Source of the DNA: an uncultured SAR86 cluster bacterium
GTDB taxonomy: Bacteria > Pseudomonadota > Gammaproteobacteria > Magnimaribacterales > AG-339-G14
Reading direction: 5' to 3'
Assembly: GCA_902635045.1 (NCBI GenBank)
Contig: CACPMT010000001.1
Coordinates: forward strand, 156,993-220,992
Length of the DNA: 64,000 nt
Part shown: piece after piece, positions 24,103 through 33,339 of the stretch
How positions within the stretch are numbered: the first letter of the stretch is position 1
How the letters are laid out: every line of letters begins with the position of its first letter
The notes under the pieces: generated by a model
What the model was told of the DNA's origin: nothing
Databases searched by the model: none
What the model saw: only the letters and a program-made list of their open reading frames with translations
Made by a program: the position numbers and the translations under genes

Positions 24103-25458
24103 TTAGGATAAAGAGTTTTCCAACTTTTCAAAATTGCCTTTATCAGCTAAAAATATAATTAAATGATCATTTTCAGCTATTTTAACGTCATGATGAGCTA
24201 TTTTTACTTCCTTATCCCTCAAAAGCGCACCAATCATGCAGCCTTCCGGTACTTTGATCTCGTCTATTCCTTTACCAATTAAACCTTTATTTTTTTCTAT
24301 ATCTACTATTACTTCAAGAGCTTCAGCTTTACCTCCCTTAAATGAGTATGCATTAGCCAGTCTTGAACTTACGACATTCTGTAACACAACGCCAATAGTA
24401 ATTAGTGTAGGAGCGATAGAAACTTCTAAATCTTCGTCTTTAATGAGCTCAATATAGTTACTCTTATTTACCAAAGTTAATACGTTTTTTGCCCCTTGCC
24501 TTTTTGCTAATAATGAGGACATGACATTTGCTTCATCATTATTTGTTACTGCACAAAAGACGTCTATTTGATCTATTCCCTCTTCGTCTAATAATTCTGA
24601 GTCAGATGTATCGCCCTGTAAGACTAAACTGTTCGAAAGTTTTTCCGATAAATAAATGCATCTCTCTTTATCTGCTTCAATGATTTTGACTCGAAAATTT
24701 TTCTCTAGAGCTTTAGCGATCCTTCTGCCAATTCTTCCACCACCAGCTATCATAATATTTTTATATCGGGCATCCTCTTCTCTGATCTCTGACATTACCT
24801 TTCTCAAATTAGATCTTGCTGTAATGAAAAAAACCTCATCTTTTTCTTCAATAAAATCATCGCCTGTAGGAATAATTAATTCGTTATTCCTATAAATTGC
24901 TGCAACTCTTGTATCTGCAGAGGGAATATGATCTTTCAATTCTGATATTTTATGACCAGTTATCGGAGCTCCCTTTTTTGCTTTGACTTGCACCATTGAA
25001 GCCATAGAATTCCCAAAATCCAAAACCTGCATCGCTCCAGGGAGTTCTATTAATTTTGTTATGTAATTAGTAATTAAATTTTCAGGGCTGATGATCACAT
25101 CAATGGAATATTCTCCAGCTTCAAAAATTTCTCTTCCCTTTCCAGCCAAATATTGAGTAGCTCGAATTCTTGCCATAGTTTTAGTTTTTTTGTTTATATG
25201 TTTAATCATTTGACAGGCAACCATATTTACTTCATCCCATTGGGTCATGGCAACAGCAAGATCCGCTGATGTTATATCTGCTGATTCTAAAGTTCTCGGG
25301 TAACAACAATTTCCACAAATTGTTCTCAGATCGTTGTGATCAGAAATTTTTTGTAGTTTCTCTTCGTTGATATCGATGAGGGTTACGTCATGTTCTTCTG
25401 CAAGAATTTCAGATAATTCCGAACCGACTTGCCCTGCACCAAGGATTACAATATTCAA
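24103..25458 (-). CDS. trkA: Trk potassium uptake system regulatory protein TrkA
   Basis: TrkA is the cytoplasmic NAD(H)/nucleotide-binding ring that gates TrkH. The 451-residue protein has two RCK halves: Rossmann motifs ILGAGQVGSELSEIL at about 4-18 and IAGGGRIGRRIAKAL near residue 236, each followed by a TrkA_C domain. The start is TTG with TAGGT upstream. The Pseudomonas locus also has trkA between glyS and fmt, but there rsmB intervenes; rsmB is absent here. Confidence 0.96.
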   Translation of the reverse strand: MNIVILGAGQVGSELSEILAEEHDVTLIDINEEKLQKISDHNDLRTICGNCCYPRTLESADITSADLAVAMTQWDEVNMVACQMIKHINKKTKTMARIRATQYLAGKGREIFEAGEYSIDVIISPENLITNYITKLIELPGAMQVLDFGNSMASMVQVKAKKGAPITGHKISELKDHIPSADTRVAAIYRNNELIIPTGDDFIEEKDEVFFITARSNLRKVMSEIREEDARYKNIMIAGGGRIGRRIAKALEKNFRVKIIEADKERCIYLSEKLSNSLVLQGDTSDSELLDEEGIDQIDVFCAVTNNDEANVMSSLLAKRQGAKNVLTLVNKSNYIELIKDEDLEVSIAPTLITIGVVLQNVVSSRLANAYSFKGGKAEALEVIVDIEKNKGLIGKGIDEIKVPEGCMIGALLRDKEVKIAHHDVKIAENDHLIIFLADKGNFEKLENSLS

Positions 25459-25506
25459 GTTTTTTTACCTATAAAAATTATACTCTTACTTAAATATTTG
25501 TGAACT

Positions 25507-26439
25507 TTAAGTGAGATATTTTCCAAGATTAACAAAATTTCTTGAGCCATTATAAAAATCAGCTACAGAAATTTTTCTTTTACCCGGTCTAGAAAGCTCT
25601 AATAATTCTACTGAGAAATCTTCAGCGCCAACCAAGAGAGTGTTTTTTGAAAATTCCATAATTTTCCCTGCACCTTCACTTTTGGTTGAATTAAGTCTTG
25701 CCTTATAAATGTTAATTCTTTCTTTTTTGTACGTTGTATAAGCACATGGGTTAGGGCTAAAACCATTAATCATATTTTTAATAACCTCAGCTTTATTATC
25801 CCAATTTATACAAGATTCATTCTTTAATAATTTCTCTGCGTAAGAAGCTTTTGAATGATCTTGCTCCCTTAATTTAAATTTATTTAATTCAATATTATCA
25901 ATAGCTTGCAAAATTTTATTAGAAGCTACTTTAGACATTTTTTTTGCTAGAGACCCGGCAGTTTCCTCCTCCTCTATAGCCATTTCAAAGCATTCTAAGA
26001 TTGGTCCTTCATCCAAACCTTCTGACAATTTCATAAAAGTAATCCCAGAAGATTTTTCTCCATTAATTATTGCTCTTTGTATAGGAGCAGCACCTCTGTA
26101 ATTAGGAAGAATAGAAGTATGGATGTTTATAGAACCGTGAGCTGGCAATTCAAATATTTTCTTTGGAATAATTTTTCCATAAGCAAATACAATTAGTAAG
26201 TCTGGATTAATTTCATTAAATTTATTTTCGAGTTCAAAATTATTTAAGTTTTCAGGCTGCATGAATTGCAAACTATTATCAATACAAAATTTTTTTATCG
26301 GCCCAGGCATTAATTTTTTTCCCCTTCCAGACGGCTTATCGGGCATGGTTAAAACCAAGCTCAATTCATGAGATGAATCTAATAACTTTTCTAAACAAGA
26401 AATTGAAATTTCAGGTGTTGCAGCGTAAATGATTTTCAT
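25507..26439 (-). CDS. fmt: methionyl-tRNA formyltransferase
   Basis: Fmt formylates initiator Met-tRNA with 10-formyl-THF. The 310-residue protein has the Rossmann start MKIIYAATPEISI, the catalytic and cofactor segment NIHTSILPNYRGAAPIQRA, and a C-terminal OB domain (INWDNKAEVIKNMINGF). It overlaps def by 4 bases, the conserved def-fmt pair. Confidence 0.96.
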   Translation of the reverse strand: MKIIYAATPEISISCLEKLLDSSHELSLVLTMPDKPSGRGKKLMPGPIKKFCIDNSLQFMQPENLNNFELENKFNEINPDLLIVFAYGKIIPKKIFELPAHGSINIHTSILPNYRGAAPIQRAIINGEKSSGITFMKLSEGLDEGPILECFEMAIEEEETAGSLAKKMSKVASNKILQAIDNIELNKFKLREQDHSKASYAEKLLKNESCINWDNKAEVIKNMINGFSPNPCAYTTYKKERINIYKARLNSTKSEGAGKIMEFSKNTLLVGAEDFSVELLELSRPGKRKISVADFYNGSRNFVNLGKYLT

Positions 26440-26945
26440 CTTTTTTGTTTTTTTAATTTCAGTAACTTTGACCTTATCCTTTCTCTTTTAGTGGACGAAA
26501 TATAATCAACCATAAGTTTTCCATCTAAGTGATCAGTTTCATGTTGAACAACTACACTTAATAATCCAGTTGGCTTTATTTTTTTTTCATTGCCTTCTAA
26601 ATCATTAAAAGTAATTTCAACATTGACTGGACGAACTACTTCTTCATAAAAACTAGGCACAGAAAGACAGCCTTCTTCATATCCTGCTTTTTCTTCTCCT
26701 TTTAAAATTTTTATTCTCGGATTAACAAAAACTTGAGGTTCGTTTTTTTCTTCGCTGATGTCTAGAACAAGAATTCTTTTTGATACTCCAATTTGAGTTG
26801 CAGCTAAACCAATTCCATTAGATTCATACATAGTTTCTAAAAGATCTTCTGAGAGGACTTTTAGTTTTTCATCAAAAACTTTTACTTCTTTAGCAACTTC
26901 CCTCAATCTGGGGTCTGGAAAAACTAAAATATTTCTTAAAGCCAT
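26436..26945 (-). CDS. def: peptide deformylase
   Basis: Peptide deformylase removes the formyl group from nascent proteins with a metal centre. The 169-residue form starting MALRNILVFPDPRLR is chosen because it matches the family N-terminus. The frame extends upstream to 27110, but that would overlap purE and adds unrelated sequence. Motifs I to III are GIGLAATQIG, EEGCLSVP and HETDHLDG (metal ligands Cys and two His, catalytic Glu). It is followed by fmt. Confidence 0.97.
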   Translation of the reverse strand: MALRNILVFPDPRLREVAKEVKVFDEKLKVLSEDLLETMYESNGIGLAATQIGVSKRILVLDISEEKNEPQVFVNPRIKILKGEEKAGYEEGCLSVPSFYEEVVRPVNVEITFNDLEGNEKKIKPTGLLSVVVQHETDHLDGKLMVDYISSTKRERIRSKLLKLKKQKR

Positions 26946-27012
26946 TTTATTTAATTTCGATAAACATTTATTATAGGTTATAAATTTTAATAAGCATTTA
27001 ATGGAGTAATTT

Positions 27013-27501
27013 TTGAAAGTTTCAATAGTAATAGGATCTAAAACAGATCTAGATTTGGCTAAAGCCTCGGCAGAAGTTTTAGATGATTTTGGTGTAGAAA
27101 ATTCTATCAATGTTCTAAGTGCCCACAGAATGCCGGAAGTACTTCAAGAACATATTCAAGCAGAACTTTCTTCTGGCACTAAAGTTTTTATTGGGATAGC
27201 TGGCATGGCCGCTCACCTAGCTGGAAACATTGCAGCGCACACTTCAGTGCCAGTTATTGGCGTGCCTGGTGATGGCGGGCCGCTTAATGGTTTCGATGCT
27301 TTATTGTCAACAGTCCAAATGCCAAAAGGAGTTCCAGTAGCTACTGTTGCTATAGGGAAGGCTGGAGCTATTAATGCAGGACATCTAGCAGCTCAAATGC
27401 TGGCGATTAGCGATGAAAAGATTGAAAGTGCTATTAAAGAGGCAAGAATTCAACAAAAACAACAATTAAAGAAGGAAAATGACGAACTTCAGGCCAGCTA
27501 A
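27013..27501 (+). CDS. purE: N5-carboxyaminoimidazole ribonucleotide mutase PurE
   Basis: PurE catalyses the carboxyl transfer step in purine synthesis. The 162-residue protein has the class I-like core IVIGSKTDLD, VLSAHRMPE and LLSTVQMPKGVPVATVAIGKAG. The loop VPGDGGPLNG differs from E. coli PurE and resembles the variant found in some archaea and deltaproteobacteria. The start is TTG with GGAG upstream. purK, its usual partner, is not adjacent. It diverges from def and overlaps tsaC by one base. Confidence 0.93.
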   Translation: MKVSIVIGSKTDLDLAKASAEVLDDFGVENSINVLSAHRMPEVLQEHIQAELSSGTKVFIGIAGMAAHLAGNIAAHTSVPVIGVPGDGGPLNGFDALLSTVQMPKGVPVATVAIGKAGAINAGHLAAQMLAISDEKIESAIKEARIQQKQQLKKENDELQAS

Positions 27502-28037
27502 TGCCTGATTTAAAGAATTCTTTTTTAAAAGACCAGATTTTTGCTTATCCAACTGAAGGAGTCTGGGGCCTTGGATGTAATCCTTTTTCAGAAAAGGCGG
27601 TAAAAAAGTTAATTGCTCTAAAAAAAAGGCCTGAAAACAAAGGAATTATAGTTTTAGGCGGATCCATTGAGCAATTGATACCATTTACAGAGCATCTAGA
27701 TGAAAAACTTAAGAATAGAATGTATTCAAAATGGCCTGGTCCTCATACATGGCTTGTTTCATCTTCGACTAGGACTCCAAAATGGCTTTTGGGCCCAACT
27801 GGACTAATTGCATTGAGATTGAGCAATCATAAAACTGTCGTAAAATTAACAGAGACACTTGGAATGCCAATATGTTCTACTTCAGCTAATCTTAGTGGAA
27901 ACGAGCCTGCAAAAGATTCAAACGAAATAAGAACTTTTTTCAAAGACAAGGTTCTTATTATTGAGGGGAAATTAGGTGATTTAAAAAGACCTACACCAGT
28001 ACAAGATTTGGAAAGCGAAGAATGGTTAAGAAAATAA
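27501..28037 (+). CDS. tsaC: threonylcarbamoyl-AMP synthase TsaC
   Basis: TsaC/YrdC makes threonylcarbamoyl-AMP from Thr, bicarbonate and ATP for the t6A37 tRNA modification. The 178-residue protein has AYPTEGVWGLGCNPFSEKAV, KKRPENKGIIVL and the SxxxSANLSG motif (ICSTSANLSGNEPA). It is the short TsaC form, without the Sua5 C-terminal domain. It overlaps aroE by 16 bases, a pairing also seen in Pseudomonas. Confidence 0.94.
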   Translation: MPDLKNSFLKDQIFAYPTEGVWGLGCNPFSEKAVKKLIALKKRPENKGIIVLGGSIEQLIPFTEHLDEKLKNRMYSKWPGPHTWLVSSSTRTPKWLLGPTGLIALRLSNHKTVVKLTETLGMPICSTSANLSGNEPAKDSNEIRTFFKDKVLIIEGKLGDLKRPTPVQDLESEEWLRK

Positions 28038-28870
28038 AACTTGCAGTAATAGGATCTCCAATATCTCATAGTCGTTCGCCTGAAATCCATCAAGAATTTG
28101 CTGATCAAGCTGGGATAGACATTGAATTTAGTAAAGTTGAACTGAGTAAATCTAATCTAGACGATTGGGTTCATTCATTTTTTCTTGATGGAGGCAGAGG
28201 TTTGAGTGTTACTCTTCCTTTCAAAGAAGATTGTCTAAGTTTGGCAGACAAAATCTCGGATAGAGCAGAAATTACAAAAGCTATAAATGTACTTTACAAT
28301 TACAAAGGCAAAATTTTAGGTGATTGTACGGATGGGGTTGGACTGGTAAAAGATTTAATTGTAAATAAAAATCAGAGTATAAAAGAAAAATCTATTTTGT
28401 TAATAGGCGCTGGGGGAGCATCTCGAGGGATTTTGCCATCTCTTATAAATGAACAACCCAAGTCCATTGTCATTGCCAATAGGACAGAAGAAAAAGCAGG
28501 AAGAATTGTTGAAGAATTCAGCTCTAAAGCCTTACAGACAAGCAAAAGTTCTAATCTTATAGCGTCTAGTTTAAGCTTAGAATCGATGAAAGATTTTGAA
28601 TTTGATCTAGTAATCAATGCTACTTCTGTATCGACAAATCCAAGCCAAAATTTAAATTTAGATGAATCCATCTTCAGAAACGCCTCTCTAGCCCTTGATT
28701 TATACTACTCTCAGGCTTTCACTCCTTTCATGGATTTAGCTGATAGAGCTAAAGTGCCCACAGTAATAGATGGTTGGGGCATGCTAGTGGAACAAGCTGC
28801 GGAGTCTTTTTTTCTTTGGACTGGCTTTAAACCTGATACTTCAGAGCTCATCGTAAAGCATGGAGAGTAA
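28022..28870 (+). CDS. aroE: shikimate dehydrogenase
   Basis: AroE reduces 3-dehydroshikimate with NADPH in aromatic amino acid synthesis. The 282-residue protein has the substrate motif GSPISHSRSPEIHQEF, the catalytic-lysine segment VTLPFKED, the NADP fold LLIGAGGASRGILPSL and the NRT segment ANRTEEKA. The C-terminal IDGWGMLVEQAAESF is typical. The next gene, coxB, begins 45 bases on. Confidence 0.95.
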   Translation: MVKKIKLAVIGSPISHSRSPEIHQEFADQAGIDIEFSKVELSKSNLDDWVHSFFLDGGRGLSVTLPFKEDCLSLADKISDRAEITKAINVLYNYKGKILGDCTDGVGLVKDLIVNKNQSIKEKSILLIGAGGASRGILPSLINEQPKSIVIANRTEEKAGRIVEEFSSKALQTSKSSNLIASSLSLESMKDFEFDLVINATSVSTNPSQNLNLDESIFRNASLALDLYYSQAFTPFMDLADRAKVPTVIDGWGMLVEQAAESFFLWTGFKPDTSELIVKHGE

Positions 28871-28914
28871 TAGTCTAATAAGCTAAAATTACAGTCAAAT
28901 CACAATTGTTATTT

Positions 28915-30051
28915 ATGTTAAGAGCTATTAAATATTCATTAAGCCTCGTGGCAGCGCTGACTGCAAATCTTTCTTTTGGAGCATGGGATGACTTGAATAT
29001 GAGCCCTGGAGCTACTCAATTGAGTCAGGAAATATTTGGACTGCACATGACAGTCTTTTATGTCTGCCTTGCTATTGGTATTGCTGTTTTGTTAGCAATG
29101 GCTTTCATTCTTTTTAAGTACAGAAAAAAAGAGGGCGTAAAACCAGCCGATTTTGATGATAGCACTGCTTTAGAAATTACTTGGACAGTATTATTTGCAT
29201 TGATACTAATTGTGCTTGCGGTGCCAGCGACCTCAGTGATGATCAAAGCTTACGATGATCAAGAAGGAGATATAAATATATTAATTACGGGTCACCAGTG
29301 GAAATGGCAATATGAATACATCGAAGACGAAGTTGGATTTTTTAGCAATCTTTCTACTTCTTTAGATAAAAGAAATAATTTGGCCCCCAAAGACGAAAAC
29401 TACCTTTTGGAAGTAGATGAACCTTTGGTAATTCCAACCAATACAAGAGTCAGATTTTTAATTACCGCAAACGATGTCATTCATTCTTGGTGGGTTCCAG
29501 ATTTTGCTATTAAGCAAGATGCTATTCCAGGATTTGTTAATACGGGATGGACTTACGTTAATGAGCCTGGAGTTTTCAGAGGACAATGTACTGAGTTATG
29601 TGGTCAATACCACGGCTATATGCCAATTGTGGTTAAAGCAGTGTCACCAGAAGAATATTCAACTTTCATTAACGAAAAGAAGGAAGCAAAAATTCAGCAA
29701 GCTCTTCTAACAGAGAAACTCTGGAGTACTAGTGAGCTCATGGAAATTGGAGAGGCTACCTATCAAAAGAACTGTGTTGCTTGTCATCAAGTTGGTGGTA
29801 GAGGAATACCCCCTGTTTTTCCTTCGCTTGTTGGAAGCGAAATAGTCATGAGAAACAAAGCTAGACACATAGAAATTCTCATGGAAGGAGTGCAGGGTGC
29901 GGCAATGGCGTCTTATGCTGAGCAATTGACAGAAGTTGAAATAGCAGCTGTCATAACTTATACAAGGCAAGCTTGGGGCAATGCAGAAACTGGCGATGGC
30001 AAAATAGTCATTCCAAAAGAGATTTTAGATTATAAAAATAATAAACTTTAA
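28915..30051 (+). CDS. coxB: cytochrome c oxidase subunit II with fused cytochrome c domain
   Basis: Subunit II accepts electrons at CuA. The 378-residue form from the ATG at 28915 has a signal peptide ending near SFGA, two transmembrane helices (about 45-67 and 90-110), a cupredoxin domain with CuA motif CTELCGQYHGYM (Cys225, Cys229, His233), and a C-terminal haem c domain with CVACH at about 287-291. The fusion marks a caa3-type enzyme. A TTG three codons upstream is possible but less likely. Confidence 0.95.
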   Translation: MLRAIKYSLSLVAALTANLSFGAWDDLNMSPGATQLSQEIFGLHMTVFYVCLAIGIAVLLAMAFILFKYRKKEGVKPADFDDSTALEITWTVLFALILIVLAVPATSVMIKAYDDQEGDINILITGHQWKWQYEYIEDEVGFFSNLSTSLDKRNNLAPKDENYLLEVDEPLVIPTNTRVRFLITANDVIHSWWVPDFAIKQDAIPGFVNTGWTYVNEPGVFRGQCTELCGQYHGYMPIVVKAVSPEEYSTFINEKKEAKIQQALLTEKLWSTSELMEIGEATYQKNCVACHQVGGRGIPPVFPSLVGSEIVMRNKARHIEILMEGVQGAAMASYAEQLTEVEIAAVITYTRQAWGNAETGDGKIVIPKEILDYKNNKL

Positions 30052-30066
30052 ATTAAGGAATAAATT

Positions 30067-31674
30067 ATGAGTGCAGTTATAGATTCACATCACGACGATC
30101 ACCACCACGGACCGGCAAAAGGTTTCTCAAGATGGCTTTACACCACAAATCATAAAGACATTGGTTCGATGTACCTGTGGTTCAGCTTGATAATGCTTTT
30201 TATTGGCGGAGCAATGGCAATGGTAATAAGAGCTGAGCTTTTTGAACCAGGAAGTCAAATTGTATCTCCAGAATTTTATAACCAGATGGTAACCAATCAT
30301 GGTTTGATTATGGTTTTCGGAGTGATCATGCCGGCGTTTGTTGGTTTTGCGAATTGGATGATACCAATGCAAATCGGAGCGCCAGATATGGCCTTACCAA
30401 GGTTAAATAATTTAAGTTTTTGGATACTGCCTGTGGCTTTCGGAATACTTTTAAGTACTTTTTTTATGGAAGGCGGGGCTCCTAATTTTGGTTGGACTTT
30501 CTATGCACCTTTATCAACCGAGTATGCACCACCTACTGTTACATTTTTCATTTTTTCCGTACACATTATGGGAGCTTCATCAATTATGGGTTCCATAAAT
30601 ATTATTACTACCATCTTAAATATGAGAGCGCCGGGAATGACGCTCATGAAGATGCCTCTATTCGTATGGTCTTGGTTTATAACAGCTTACTTGCTAATTG
30701 CTGTGATGCCAGTTTTAGCAGGAGCCGTAACTATGATGTTAATGGATATCCATGCTGGCACAAGTTTCTTTAAAGCAGCCGGTGGTGGAGATCCTGTCCT
30801 TTTCCAGCATATTTTTTGGTTTTTTGGGCATCCAGAGGTTTATATTATGATCTTGCCAGCCTTTGGCATTGTCTCTCATATTATTGAGACTTTCTCTAGA
30901 AAACCAATCTTTGGTTATTCTTCTATGGTTTATGCAATTGCATCAATTGCACTTTTATCCTTTGTTGTATGGGCCCACCATATGTTTACGGTAGGTATGC
31001 CAATTGCGGGAGAATTATTTTTTATGTATTCGACAATGTTAATTGCGATTCCAACGGGAGTTAAAGTTTTCAACTGGTTGTCTACTATGTTTAAAGGGTC
31101 ACTTACTTTTGAGACGCCAATGTTGTTTGCCATCGCCTTTGTAGCTTTATTTACAATCGGAGGCCTCTCAGGAATTATGCTCGCTATTGCTCCGGCTGAC
31201 TTCCAATATCACGATACTTATTTTGTTGTGGCGCACTTCCACTATGTGCTCGTTCCAGGAGCGCTTTTCTCGCTCTTAGCCGCAGCTTATTATTGGATTC
31301 CAAAATGGACTGGAAAAATGTATGACGAAACTTTAGGGAAAGTTCATTTCTGGATGTCATTCATTTCAGTAAATTTGACTTTCTTCCCAATGCATTTTGT
31401 TGGACTTGCAGGAATGCCAAGAAGAATTCCTGACTATGCAATGCAATTTGCTGATTGGAACATGATGGTCAGTGTAGGAGCATTTTTATTTGGTATTTCT
31501 CAGCTACTTTTCTTATTCATAGTACTTAAGTGCATTTACAATGGAAAAGCCGCTACTACTGAAGTATGGGAAGGTGCGAAAGATAGAGGTTTTGAGTGGA
31601 CTGTAGATTCACCAGCCCCTTATCATACTTTCAGCTCACCTCCATCAATGGAAAGCCTAAAGTCTAGTTCTTAA
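30067..31674 (+). CDS. coxA: cytochrome c oxidase subunit I
   Basis: This is the catalytic subunit with low-spin haem, haem-copper centre and proton channels. The 535-residue protein has about twelve helices, TTNHKDIGSMYLWF near the start, the CuB motif HPEVYIM, HHMF and the haem-ligand segment HFHYVLVPGA. The N-terminus is His/Asp-rich (HHDDHHHGP). It follows coxB by 15 bases. Confidence 0.97.
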   Translation: MSAVIDSHHDDHHHGPAKGFSRWLYTTNHKDIGSMYLWFSLIMLFIGGAMAMVIRAELFEPGSQIVSPEFYNQMVTNHGLIMVFGVIMPAFVGFANWMIPMQIGAPDMALPRLNNLSFWILPVAFGILLSTFFMEGGAPNFGWTFYAPLSTEYAPPTVTFFIFSVHIMGASSIMGSINIITTILNMRAPGMTLMKMPLFVWSWFITAYLLIAVMPVLAGAVTMMLMDIHAGTSFFKAAGGGDPVLFQHIFWFFGHPEVYIMILPAFGIVSHIIETFSRKPIFGYSSMVYAIASIALLSFVVWAHHMFTVGMPIAGELFFMYSTMLIAIPTGVKVFNWLSTMFKGSLTFETPMLFAIAFVALFTIGGLSGIMLAIAPADFQYHDTYFVVAHFHYVLVPGALFSLLAAAYYWIPKWTGKMYDETLGKVHFWMSFISVNLTFFPMHFVGLAGMPRRIPDYAMQFADWNMMVSVGAFLFGISQLLFLFIVLKCIYNGKAATTEVWEGAKDRGFEWTVDSPAPYHTFSSPPSMESLKSSS

Positions 31675-31680
31675 CAAGAT

Positions 31681-32217
31681 ATGGAAGCTCGAAAAAGCAC
31701 TCTAAAATTAATCCTTTTTACTTTTGGAATGTTTGGCTTTGGATTTGCTCTAGTGCCTTTATATGATGTTTTTTGTGACATTACTGGATTGAATGGAAAA
31801 GTTACTGGACCTACTATTACAACTTACGACCAGGAGATCTCATCGAGAGAAGTAAAAATAACTTTTGTCACTTCGAACAACAAACAAATGCCTTGGTCTT
31901 TCAAATCTAGTTCACCCCAAATGAAAGTTGAAACGGGCCAAGATTATTTAATGGACTTTACCTTTACAAACACTACAGATAAACCAATGATAGGTCAGGC
32001 TGTCCCAAGTGTTTCTCCTGGCAGGGGAGCAAGGTATTTCCATAAAACAGAATGCTTTTGTTTTGAACAACAGTTTTTAGCAGCAGGCGAATCTATCACG
32101 ATTCCTGTTAAGTTTATTATCGATCCTGAATTACCTGATGACATTTCTTCTTTGGCTTTAGGGTATACTCTATTTGATGTGACCGAGGAGTTTGCTAATC
32201 TCCAAGCAAAAAACTAA
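31681..32217 (+). CDS. ctaG: cytochrome c oxidase assembly protein CtaG (Cox11)
   Basis: CtaG/Cox11 delivers copper to CuB of subunit I. The 178-residue protein has one N-terminal helix (about 10-28), a periplasmic immunoglobulin-like domain, and the copper-binding motif ECFCFEQQ at about residues 121-128. It lies between coxA and coxC, the standard location, and its stop overlaps the coxC start by one base. Confidence 0.96.
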   Translation: MEARKSTLKLILFTFGMFGFGFALVPLYDVFCDITGLNGKVTGPTITTYDQEISSREVKITFVTSNNKQMPWSFKSSSPQMKVETGQDYLMDFTFTNTTDKPMIGQAVPSVSPGRGARYFHKTECFCFEQQFLAAGESITIPVKFIIDPELPDDISSLALGYTLFDVTEEFANLQAKN

Positions 32218-33119
32218 TGAGTTCTGATTCTTCATATTACGTTCCAGCAAGCAGCAGAATGCCCATCTTTATGGCATTCGGTCTATTACTTTTTGTTTTA
32301 GGCGCGTCTTTTACTATGAATAATTGGGGCGAAGAGGACTCAAATGCCCACTGGTTATTAATAACTTCTTTTGCTGTTATTTGGGGAACAATGTTTTTCT
32401 GGTTTGGCAGCGTCATTAAGGAAAATGATTCCGGCATGTATAGCGGTCAGTTGAATCAATCTTTTGTTTGGGGTATGGCTTGGTTTATTTTTTCAGAAGT
32501 TATGTTCTTCTTTGCCTTCTTTTTGGCTCTTGGTTATGTAAGGCTTTTTGCTGTACCTTGGTTAGGCGGAGAGGGGGAAAAAGCAATAACAAATATTTTA
32601 TGGCCGGGGTTTGAAGCAGCTTGGCCTCTTTTAGTCACTCCAGATAATGAACAATTTCCGGGAGCTCACCATAGTATGTCGATACCTGAAGTATCAAAAT
32701 TACATACCTGGCTGCCTTTTTGGAATACACTTTGTTTAATAACTTCTAGTGGCACAATTGCGCTGGCCGAAGCAGGCTTAAGAAAGGGAAACAGAACAGC
32801 TTTTAAATTATGGATGGTGGCAACTTTATCTTTAGGATACATATTTGTTTTTCTTCAAGGTTTAGAATACTACGAAGCCTACACGCATATGGGTTTAACG
32901 CTTGGAGCAGGAATATATGGAACAACTTTCTTTTTATTAACTGGTTTTCACGGGTTCCATGTTTGTCTTGGAGCGATAATACTTACAATAATGACCATTA
33001 GAGGTTTCGGTGGAGCTTTCAGTGAGCACGACCATTTTGGCCTAGCAGCTGGTTCCTGGTACTGGCATTTTGTGGATGTGGTTTGGATTCTTTTAGTGCT
33101 GGTAGTTTATATTTTTTAA
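32217..33119 (+). CDS. coxC: cytochrome c oxidase subunit III
   Basis: Subunit III is a seven-helix integral subunit that stabilises the oxidase. The 300-residue protein begins SSDSSYYVPASSRMPIFMAF and carries FISEVMFFFAFF (as FSEVMFFFAFF), LQGLEYYEA, FLLTGFHGFHV and the terminal WYWHFVDVVWILLVLVVY. Its end overlaps the convergent DUF2909-like gene by 4 bases. Confidence 0.96.
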   Translation: MSSDSSYYVPASSRMPIFMAFGLLLFVLGASFTMNNWGEEDSNAHWLLITSFAVIWGTMFFWFGSVIKENDSGMYSGQLNQSFVWGMAWFIFSEVMFFFAFFLALGYVRLFAVPWLGGEGEKAITNILWPGFEAAWPLLVTPDNEQFPGAHHSMSIPEVSKLHTWLPFWNTLCLITSSGTIALAEAGLRKGNRTAFKLWMVATLSLGYIFVFLQGLEYYEAYTHMGLTLGAGIYGTTFFLLTGFHGFHVCLGAIILTIMTIRGFGGAFSEHDHFGLAAGSWYWHFVDVVWILLVLVVYIF

Positions 33120-33325
33120 CCAAAAGGAATATTTACACCAAGTTGTCCGGTATAAATACCAATGGCTACGGTAATCATAATTAGAACAGCAATAGTCACT
33201 CGAATTCTTAAAGTATTTTGGGCTCTTTCTGTATTCCCTTTGTCTTTGACAAGAAAAAATGCGCTAGAAAAAAGACTTATTAACATTGCAGCGGCTAACA
33301 GGATTATGATTATTTTAAAGATCAT
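33116..33325 (-). CDS. DUF2909-like small twin-helix membrane protein
   Basis: The 69-residue protein has two hydrophobic helices (about 2-27 and 44-66) joined by a basic loop KDKGNTERAQNTLRIRV. A small DUF2909-type protein is commonly found on the opposite strand between coxC and surf1 in gammaproteobacteria, and its position and shape fit. Function is unknown. It is presumably linked to the oxidase. Confidence 0.8.
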   Translation of the reverse strand: MIFKIIIILLAAAMLISLFSSAFFLVKDKGNTERAQNTLRIRVTIAVLIMITVAIGIYTGQLGVNIPFG

Positions 33326-33339
33326 TTTTAGATTATAGA

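Noticed and set aside
26946-27110. 55-codon N-terminal extension of peptide deformylase
   Set aside because: It overlaps purE on the other strand and adds sequence foreign to the family; MALRN at 26945 is the natural start.
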